This document shows positions 9,111-13,032 of a stretch of DNA of 13,032 bases, piece after piece. The notes under the pieces are model-generated. The model ran no database searches and was not told where the DNA came from. It saw nothing but the letters and a program-made list of their open reading frames with translations. The position numbers and the translations under genes were made by a program. Origin of the DNA: Candidatus Gastranaerophilales bacterium. GTDB taxonomy: Bacteria; Cyanobacteriota; Vampirovibrionia; Gastranaerophilales; Gastranaerophilaceae. Position 1 is the stretch's first letter. Every line of letters begins with the position of its first letter. Location of the stretch: positions 1 to 13,032 of the forward strand of contig CALUTA010000030.1 of NCBI GenBank assembly GCA_944323585.1, written 5' to 3'.

Positions 9111-9341
9111 TTATTCTCCTTTTACCGTTTGTTCCAGATTAAATATAAGATAATCCAGACAGTCTATTTGTTTCTGGTTCTTGTGAAGTGCTTCAAGAAG
9201 ACTTTTCCGCTGCAAAAACAGAAGTTTCAGCTGCCCGTTCTTGTCGTTTTGCTTCTCTAAATTGAAAAATTTTTCAATTAATTCAGGCGGGCAATTTGCG
9301 TCTTTCAAATTCTGTGTAAGCTTGTCGGCTTCTGTCTGCAA
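9111..9341 (-). CDS. Small helical protein, 76 aa, TTG start, first gene of operon
   Basis: This is a charged, all-helical 76-residue protein. Its second half (residues about 37-70: QLKLLFLQRKSLLEALHKNQKQIDCLDYLI) resembles the C-terminal coiled-coil of MerR-type regulators, and I recall similar stand-alone proteins from Clostridia. No DNA-binding helix-turn-helix is present. The start codon is TTG at 9341. It is chosen because an AAGGAG (9349-9354) sits seven bases upstream and no suitable ATG exists. Three bases separate its stop from the hydrolase start. It might be a small partner or modulator of the neighbouring gene products, but the function is unknown. Confidence 0.72.
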   Translation of the reverse strand: MQTEADKLTQNLKDANCPPELIEKFFNLEKQNDKNGQLKLLFLQRKSLLEALHKNQKQIDCLDYLIFNLEQTVKGE

Positions 9342-9362
9342 AATCTTTCTCCTTTTTTATTT

Positions 9363-9391
9363 ATTATTTACTATTGCTTAAAAAATAGCAA
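9363..9391 (-). promoter_or_regulatory. Putative promoter and operator of the hydrolase/flavoprotein operon
   Basis: On the minus strand TTGCTA (9386-9391) and AATAAT (9363-9368) are spaced by 17 bases, placing the start of transcription near 9356, just before the AAGGAG. A dyad TTGCT-N8-AGCAA (9374-9391) overlaps the -35 box and could be an operator, perhaps for the divergent LysR protein. Both calls come from pattern inspection only. Confidence 0.45.
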
Positions 9392-9418
9392 ATACTTATA
9401 TCACATAATAAAAAATGC

Positions 9419-9453
9419 TTGACAGGCATATAATAGTCTTATACTATATTTAT
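9419..9453 (+). promoter_or_regulatory. LysR gene promoter with overlapping T-N11-A dyad; probable leaderless mRNA
   Basis: A perfect -35 TTGACA (9419-9424) is followed after 17 bases by TACTAT (9442-9447); TATACT at 9440-9445 is an alternative at 15 bases. Either puts the transcription start at or within about two bases of the ATG at 9454. No Shine-Dalgarno sequence precedes that ATG, which fits a leaderless message. The dyad ATAGT-N5-ACTAT (9433-9447) contains a symmetric T-N11-A, the LysR-box form, and covers the -10 box, suggesting autorepression. Confidence 0.6.
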
Positions 9454-10344
9454 ATGGAAATTCGTGTTTTGAAATATTTTCTGGCGGTTGCAAGAGAGGG
9501 CAGTATTACAGGAGCGGCAAACTCACTGCACCTGACGCAGCCCACCCTTACAAGACAAATTCAGAATCTTGAAAAAGAACTCGGTCAGAAGCTTCTGATT
9601 AGGGGCAAGCATAAAGTTTCACTGACTCCCGAAGGAATGATTTTAAGAAAACGTGCCGAAGAAATTGTTCAGATGGTTGACAAAACCGAAGAAGAATTCA
9701 AATCAATCAGTGATGTTATTGCGGGGGATATTTATATCGGCTGCGGTGAAACTGATTCAATGAAATATATTGCCGAAGTTATGAAAGATATGCAATCCGA
9801 ATACCCTGCCGTTAAATTCCACATCCACAGCGGCAATGCAGAAGATGTTATTGAAAAACTTGATAAAGGTCTTCTGGATTTTGGAATTTTAATCCAGCCG
9901 ATTGATTTATCAAAGTATGACAACATTACGCTCCCTGAAAAAGATGTCTGGGGTGTGATTATGCCCTCTGCCTGCCCGCTTGCTTCTAAAAACAGCGTTA
10001 CTCTGAAAGCTCTTCTTAATGTTCCGCTCATTGCATCAAGACAGATGTCAAAAAAATATTCGGCAGACAGCGGATTTCTTGACTGGTTCGGCGAAGAATT
10101 TGACCATCTGAATATCACAGCAACTTACAATCTTGTGTACAACGCTGCAATTATGGTAAGAGCAGGAATGGGGTATGCCGTCACGCTGGACAAACTTATA
10201 AATACCTCAAAGTCTGACGGAATAGTATTTCGCCCGCTTGAACCGAAGCTTGAATCCGGACTCGATATCGTCTGGAAAAAATATCAGGTGTTCTCTCCGG
10301 CAGGCAAAATCTTTCTTGAAAAATTACAAAAAAAATTCCTGTAA
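9454..10344 (+). CDS. LysR-family transcriptional regulator
   Basis: The 296-residue protein has the classic N-terminal winged helix-turn-helix (MEIRVLKYFLAVAREGSITG, then AANSLHLTQPTLTRQIQNLE, residues 1-45) and a linker helix. A periplasmic-binding-like effector domain starts at about residue 91 (GDIYIGCGET). Its length is normal for the family. The frame is open further upstream to an ATG at 9415, but I place the start at 9454. LysR proteins usually begin two to six residues before this motif, and the promoter -35 and -10 lie between the two ATGs. It is transcribed away from the three-gene redox/hydrolase operon, which is the usual arrangement for a LysR regulator and its target. The effector is unknown; targets and autoregulation are inferred from the layout and the T-N11-A site. 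Confidence 0.93.
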   Translation: MEIRVLKYFLAVAREGSITGAANSLHLTQPTLTRQIQNLEKELGQKLLIRGKHKVSLTPEGMILRKRAEEIVQMVDKTEEEFKSISDVIAGDIYIGCGETDSMKYIAEVMKDMQSEYPAVKFHIHSGNAEDVIEKLDKGLLDFGILIQPIDLSKYDNITLPEKDVWGVIMPSACPLASKNSVTLKALLNVPLIASRQMSKKYSADSGFLDWFGEEFDHLNITATYNLVYNAAIMVRAGMGYAVTLDKLINTSKSDGIVFRPLEPKLESGLDIVWKKYQVFSPAGKIFLEKLQKKFL

Positions 10345-10367
10345 ACCATGTTGCATTTGATTTGTTT

Positions 10368-10373
10368 TATACT
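10368..10373 (+). promoter_or_regulatory. Possible -10 box for the 86-aa gene
   Basis: TATACT, five of six matches to the consensus, lies 45 bases before the ATG at 10419. No good -35 is found at normal spacing. I see no convincing terminator between the LysR stop and this gene, so read-through from lysR is equally possible. Confidence 0.3.
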
Positions 10374-10418
10374 AGAATCAATTATGTGAGTAAATTTTAG
10401 TAATAAAATCCCCGAAAA

Positions 10419-10679
10419 ATGAAAGTTCACAACATACAGTTTAGCGCAAATAACAGAAATCTTTATACAAATATCCCCATCCCCAAAACACAGGTTCAAA
10501 ATCCGTATAAAAAAAGTCTTGAAACTGCAGGTGCATGGCTTGGTTTCGGTATAGGGCTTGATTTTGTTTGCCGCAAGATTGCCGTTTTTAAATCTCCTGT
10601 TAAAAATTCATTCTTTATAAACGGGCTTTTGGCACTTGGTGCCGGCATATACACCTTCGTAACCAGCAGTAAAAAATAG
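10419..10679 (+). CDS. Small membrane protein of unknown function, 86 aa, two predicted membrane segments
   Basis: The product has a polar N-terminus, MKVHNIQFSANNRNLYTN, then two hydrophobic segments at about residues 38-56 (AWLGFGIGLDFVCRKIAVF) and 66-81 (FINGLLALGAGIYTFV), and a short lysine tail. That predicts a small hairpin membrane protein with few extramembrane residues apart from the N-terminal 35 or so. The I-x-F-x-x-N opening is, from memory, common at the start of many proteins in Gastranaerophilales and may be a lineage-specific tag. There is no clear Shine-Dalgarno before the ATG. No recognised family and no functional claim. Confidence 0.68.
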   Translation: MKVHNIQFSANNRNLYTNIPIPKTQVQNPYKKSLETAGAWLGFGIGLDFVCRKIAVFKSPVKNSFFINGLLALGAGIYTFVTSSKK

Positions 10680-10730
10680 TTTTTTTGCATATTAAATTTT
10701 CAGTCATAGTCATGAATTCGGCCCTTTCGT

Positions 10731-10776
10731 GTCCGTAAAAATACGTACGTAAAATTACTTAAGTAAAAATACGGAC
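10731..10776. repeat. 46-bp iterated palindromic element: three 10-mers at 14-bp period within an inverted repeat
   Basis: Three near-identical 10-mers lie at 10735-10744 (GTAAAAATAC), 10749-10758 (GTAAAATTAC) and 10763-10772 (GTAAAAATAC). The 4-base spacers are palindromic: GTAC between the first and second, TTAA between the second and third. The ends GTCC (10731-10734) and GGAC (10773-10776) are complementary, giving a 7-bp outer inverted repeat GTCCGTA/TACGGAC. No T run follows, so it is not an ordinary terminator. It lies 69 bases upstream of the 440-aa gene and is most simply a multi-site operator, though a mobile-element end or recombination site is possible. Confidence 0.85.
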
Positions 10777-10808
10777 TTGTGGAATTATTAAAAATAGTTC
10801 AAAATAGT
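10777..10808 (+). promoter_or_regulatory. Possible promoter region with AAAATAGT direct repeats before the 440-aa gene
   Basis: TTGTGG (10777-10782) directly abuts the 46-bp element and is followed after 17 bases by CAAAAT (10800-10805), a weak -10. AAAATAGT occurs twice at a 10-bp interval (10791-10798 and 10801-10808), on one face of the helix. This is a tentative promoter or binding site. Confidence 0.35.
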
Positions 10809-10845
10809 AAAGTAAAAACCAGATAATAAGAAGAGGGAATTAACT

Positions 10846-12168
10846 ATGACAAAAAAAATTGTACACGTAAACGAGTATGTGAAAGATGACGGAACTTATG
10901 TAAGAGAACATTACAGAGGGCTTCCGTCGGGTGCTGAGAATTACCTGAGCGAAAACACACCGGATGAAGCTGTTCAAACTTTATACGGCGGAATTTCAGA
11001 GGATGTTCAATTTGAAAAAAAAGCAGCGCCGGAGCAGGCAATTCAGGAAGCAGGCTGGCAAATCGGAGAAATTATAGCCAAAGCAATTTTGGCAACAGCG
11101 GATGCCCCGTATGCTTCCGCAGAAATGCCTGGGCAGAACAATTTTGAGGGAAGCCTTACAGGTTTTGAGCCGGCAATCAACGATACACTTTTAAGGCTTT
11201 TGGAAGCACAGGAGGAATCCGATAAAAAAGAGGCCGAAACACTGCAAAAACTTGTTACAACTAAGGACAAAACCGAATATAAAAACTTGTACAGGACATA
11301 TCAGCAGCAAAAATCCCAAAATCGGGAAGCCAAAACAGCAATCGCTAACATTCAGCGTGTGGTGAATAATAATAATAATAATAATAATCAAAAGAATAAA
11401 TTTTTAAATGAAACAAAAAAATTGGTGCACGCACAAAATGAAATATTAAGAAACAACAACGCTACATTTTTGCAAGGCATACTAGGCTTAATACCTGAAT
11501 ATATTTTAGAAAACAGGACAACAGGACGCAAAATTACACTCGATAAGCGTACAGGATTACATGATTTTCCTGAAATTGAAAAACGCTCTATAAATTATGG
11601 AATGAAAATCTATAGATATGCAAAAGATTGCTATGACGCAGATGAATTATGGAAAGCCGCAGCATACAACTTCCAACAGAGTGAAGCATATATTTCCAAA
11701 AACGGATATTTATTAAATTCAACATCAGCTTTGACCCCTGATTTGCAGAGGTTTGTCCGCAAAAAAGTTAAGGAACAACTTGGTGTAAATGATGCAAAAG
11801 GGATAATATTTAAACCGGACAGCACATTATCACAGGCAATTGTATCAGGTACAGAGCTGAAAAGTTTTGTAAGAAAAAATCTGCAAAAACTTAAAAACCA
11901 TGAAGTTGTAAATGGAAGCGCCACTTTTAATAGTTCAGAAAATTTGGCACTTGCGCTTGGAAATGCCGATATCTATAACGCTTATATTGACGAAGCAGGG
12001 AACTTCAGGGCATATGTAATAGATACATACGACTTTAACAAAAATGATCCGAGATGGACGGTCGAATGGGCTTACAATGTCCAGAAAAACGGGCTGATTA
12101 CTAATTTTTACACGGTCAACACAATAGTAATCCCTAAAGAACAGCTATATGAGTTTATATTCAATTAA
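10846..12168 (+). CDS. Unknown 440-aa protein with C-terminal colicin M-like DxYDFN motif; possible effector/toxin
   Basis: There is no signal peptide. Residues 8-25 hold EYVKDDGTYVREHYR, a short DGT-x-V-x-x-H-x-R motif that I recall from the termini of diverse bacterial and phage proteins. Residues 115-205 are charged and helical, interrupted by eight asparagines (174-181). The C-terminus (about 360-435) runs LALALGNADIYNAY, then VIDTYDFNKNDPRW. D393-x-Y395-D396-x5-P402-R403 matches the colicin M signature DxYDx5HR and shares YDFN, but the catalytic His is Pro. Colicin M cleaves the peptidoglycan lipid II precursor. This domain may therefore be inactive, may act differently, or may be an unrelated YDF-motif family. 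AGAGGG before the ATG supports the start. The gene follows an unusual 46-bp repeat and converges on two small membrane protein genes that could encode immunity proteins. The reading frame is solid; the function is speculative. Confidence 0.8.
   Translation: MTKKIVHVNEYVKDDGTYVREHYRGLPSGAENYLSENTPDEAVQTLYGGISEDVQFEKKAAPEQAIQEAGWQIGEIIAKAILATADAPYASAEMPGQNNFEGSLTGFEPAINDTLLRLLEAQEESDKKEAETLQKLVTTKDKTEYKNLYRTYQQQKSQNREAKTAIANIQRVVNNNNNNNNQKNKFLNETKKLVHAQNEILRNNNATFLQGILGLIPEYILENRTTGRKITLDKRTGLHDFPEIEKRSINYGMKIYRYAKDCYDADELWKAAAYNFQQSEAYISKNGYLLNSTSALTPDLQRFVRKKVKEQLGVNDAKGIIFKPDSTLSQAIVSGTELKSFVRKNLQKLKNHEVVNGSATFNSSENLALALGNADIYNAYIDEAGNFRAYVIDTYDFNKNDPRWTVEWAYNVQKNGLITNFYTVNTIVIPKEQLYEFIFN
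11365..11388 (+). repeat. (AAT)8 microsatellite encoding eight asparagines
   Basis: Eight perfect AAT units lie in frame and encode Asn174-181 of the 440-aa protein, between two helical regions. Slippage would change the linker by whole residues without a frameshift. Confidence 0.95.
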
Positions 12169-12502
12169 GTAATACATAGCCTTTTATACAGAGCAGCAGT
12201 TCCAATAAAACCATTATTGGTATAGTGACATAATTGATTTTGGTTAAAGTTTTATTTTTAAGCAGTCTTTGTATGCCAATTATTGAATTTATTGATGAAA
12301 AATTTACTCCGGCATAGATTATGGTAAGAATTACAAATATTTCCCAAAAATCGGCCGGAGTATTGTTAACAGGCCCGGGAGGGCACAAAGAAAATAACAG
12401 CAAAAACAGATACAAACCTGTCCCAAATATCAGCCAGGCGATCAATACAAGGTATTTGAATATTAAATAGATACTAAGTAATATATTTTTTCTTTCGTTC
12501 AT
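12161..12502 (-). CDS. Small polytopic membrane protein, 113 aa (paralog A)
   Basis: The 113-residue protein is strongly hydrophobic with about four membrane segments (approximately residues 8-25, 26-42, 53-75 and 92-110) and short polar loops (PPGPVNNTPADF; LKNKTLTKIN). It aligns without large gaps to the next upstream gene product (NILLSIYLIFKYLVLIAWLI against KIFLYCYLVFQFILLIFWVG), so the two are tandem duplicates. Its stop lies inside the end of the convergent 440-aa gene (8-bp tail-to-tail overlap). The start at 12502 has no Shine-Dalgarno, but a promoter ends just before it, suggesting a leaderless mRNA. The frame is open a little further upstream, but without an ATG. No family recognised. 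Placement beside a possible toxin makes an immunity role conceivable, by inference only. Confidence 0.75.
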   Translation of the reverse strand: MNERKNILLSIYLIFKYLVLIAWLIFGTGLYLFLLLFSLCPPGPVNNTPADFWEIFVILTIIYAGVNFSSINSIIGIQRLLKNKTLTKINYVTIPIMVLLELLLCIKGYVLLN

Positions 12503-12543
12503 AACAACTAAATAATAAAATACAATCAGCCAAAAGTAAAGTG
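12500..12543 (-). repeat. Duplicated start/promoter segment, copy 1
   Basis: This 44-base stretch matches 12956-12999 at 43 of 44 positions, the only change being the C/G at 12530/12986. Similarity continues more weakly for another 20 or so bases. It covers the start codon and promoter of paralog A, and is more conserved than the coding sequences it precedes. Confidence 0.92.
12512..12540 (-). promoter_or_regulatory. Putative promoter of paralog A (TTTACT-N17-TATTAT)
   Basis: On the minus strand TTTACT (12535-12540) and TATTAT (12512-12517, five of six consensus) are 17 bases apart. The -10 ends nine bases before the ATG, so transcription would begin about one to three bases before the start codon. 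Conservation of this segment in the second copy supports a regulatory role. Confidence 0.55.
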
Positions 12544-12613
12544 CAACAATTAAAAATATCTCCGATAATTATAAAATAATTGATTTTTATTCCAAAAGAA
12601 AAAATTTCATCAT

Positions 12614-12958
12614 TTATAGGGAATTGAAGTTACAAGCACATATTAATATAATAATTTCCATAACAGTACATATATATAAAATATTAAGCTTGTTTTTCGG
12701 CACCGTTTGGCCTTTTATAAGTTTGACCAAAACTCTGATAGAATATATTGTACAAAATATAATTGAACCGTAAATTAATGTGGCCAAAATAAATGAACTA
12801 TTCAAGAAAAATGATAACAAACTATTCATATTTTCTACTGAATAAATAAAGAAAAGCATAAATACATAAAAAAGCGTTGTTGCACCAACCCAAAATATCA
12901 ATAATATAAATTGAAAAACAAGATAACAATACAAAAATATTTTTTTCATTTTATCCAT
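12614..12958 (-). CDS. Small polytopic membrane protein, 114 aa (paralog B)
   Basis: The 114-residue hydrophobic protein has about four membrane segments (approximately residues 6-24, 26-40, 46-72 and 92-110) and a polar loop KLIKGQTVPKNKLN that corresponds to RLLKNKTLTKIN in the neighbouring paralog. An upstream in-frame ATG at 13021 would add 21 hydrophobic residues. I prefer 12958 because it aligns with the start of paralog A, and because the intervening 63 bases contain the duplicated promoter. In paralog A the position equivalent to ATG 13021 is TCG. No family recognised. A tandem pair of membrane proteins with separate copies of one promoter suggests dosage or diversification, as seen in immunity-gene arrays, but that is inference. 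Confidence 0.7.
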   Translation of the reverse strand: MDKMKKIFLYCYLVFQFILLIFWVGATTLFYVFMLFFIYSVENMNSLLSFFLNSSFILATLIYGSIIFCTIYSIRVLVKLIKGQTVPKNKLNILYICTVMEIIILICACNFNSL

Positions 12959-12999
12959 AACAACTAAATAATAAAATACAATCAGGCAAAAGTAAAGTG
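12956..12999 (-). repeat. Duplicated start/promoter segment, copy 2
   Basis: This is the partner of 12500-12543, offset by 456 bases, and carries the start codon and promoter of paralog B. Confidence 0.92.
12968..12996 (-). promoter_or_regulatory. Putative promoter of paralog B (TTTACT-N17-TATTAT)
   Basis: TTTACT (12991-12996) and TATTAT (12968-12973) on the minus strand have the same spacing, and the same nine-base distance to the ATG at 12958, as in copy 1. A leaderless or near-leaderless transcript is implied. Confidence 0.55.
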
Positions 13000-13032
13000 T
13001 AAACTTTAAAAATATTTCCAAAATTTACAGAA

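Noticed and set aside
9415..9453. Longer LysR start at ATG 9415
   Set aside because: The extra 13 residues are not family-like, the -35 and -10 boxes lie inside them, and the family normally starts at MEIRVLKYF.
10284..10499. Minus-strand frame overlapping the end of lysR and the start of the 86-aa gene
   Set aside because: It overlaps two better supported plus-strand genes, has no ribosome site and no recognisable features.
10735..10758. NtcA-like GTA-N8-TAC sites within the 46-bp element
   Set aside because: Two such matches exist (10735-10748 and 10745-10758), but they follow automatically from the 14-bp repeat of GTA/TAC, and the presence of NtcA in this organism is unknown.
10731..10776. 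Reading the 46-bp element as a CRISPR array or an intrinsic terminator
   Set aside because: The units are only 10 bp with 4-bp spacers, and no T run follows the inverted repeat.
11043..11924. Minus-strand frames inside the 440-aa gene
   Set aside because: They are shadows of the well-supported plus-strand gene; one is an artefact of the AAT repeat (poly-Ile).
1..13032. tRNA, rRNA, insertion sequence or integrase genes
   Set aside because: None was recognised on either strand, so no mobile element or prophage is claimed despite the accessory look of the right end.

Overview
The window looks like a chromosomal segment of an AT-rich, diderm, gut-type bacterium. The lineage clues are a very large surface protein read from the minus strand with Pmp-like and autotransporter-like repeats, a small protein whose N-terminus carries an 'IQFSANN' string, and a protein opening with 'DGTYVREHYR'. 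I recall such features from uncultured Gastranaerophilales (Vampirovibrionia/'Melainabacteria', relatives of Cyanobacteria). That placement is an inference of moderate confidence; no rRNA or other marker gene is present.

Layout. (1) 1-7334, minus: one uninterrupted reading frame with no stop, running off the left edge, for a secreted repeat-rich giant adhesin of at least 2444 residues with a clear signal peptide. All plus-strand open frames in this stretch are antisense shadows. (2) 7335-7660: AT-rich intergenic region holding the adhesin leader and a perfect 13-bp hairpin that probably ends the next operon. (3) 9341-7661, minus: a compact three-gene operon encoding a 76-aa helical protein (TTG start), an alpha/beta hydrolase and a flavodoxin-fold oxidoreductase with a Cx2Cx2Cx5C cluster motif. 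(4) 9454-10344, plus: a divergent LysR-family regulator. Its promoter suggests a leaderless mRNA, and a T-N11-A dyad overlaps its -10 box. (5) 10419-10679, plus: an 86-aa protein with two membrane segments. (6) 10731-10776: a striking 46-bp element made of three 10-mers at a 14-bp period inside an inverted repeat, just upstream of (7) 10846-12168, plus: a 440-aa protein with an (AAT)8 tract and a C-terminus resembling the colicin M active-site motif (YDFN shared, catalytic His replaced by Pro). (8) 12161-12502 and 12614-12958, minus: two tandem paralogous small polytopic membrane proteins, each behind a nearly identical copy of the same promoter. The first overlaps the end of the 440-aa gene tail to tail.

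How the genes may work together. The LysR protein probably controls itself and the divergent redox/hydrolase operon from the 9346-9453 interval. The most interesting part is the right end: a possible colicin-M-like effector, or an inactive derivative, next to duplicated small membrane proteins that could be immunity proteins, preceded by an unexplained iterated palindromic element. This toxin/immunity reading is inference and needs profile searches.
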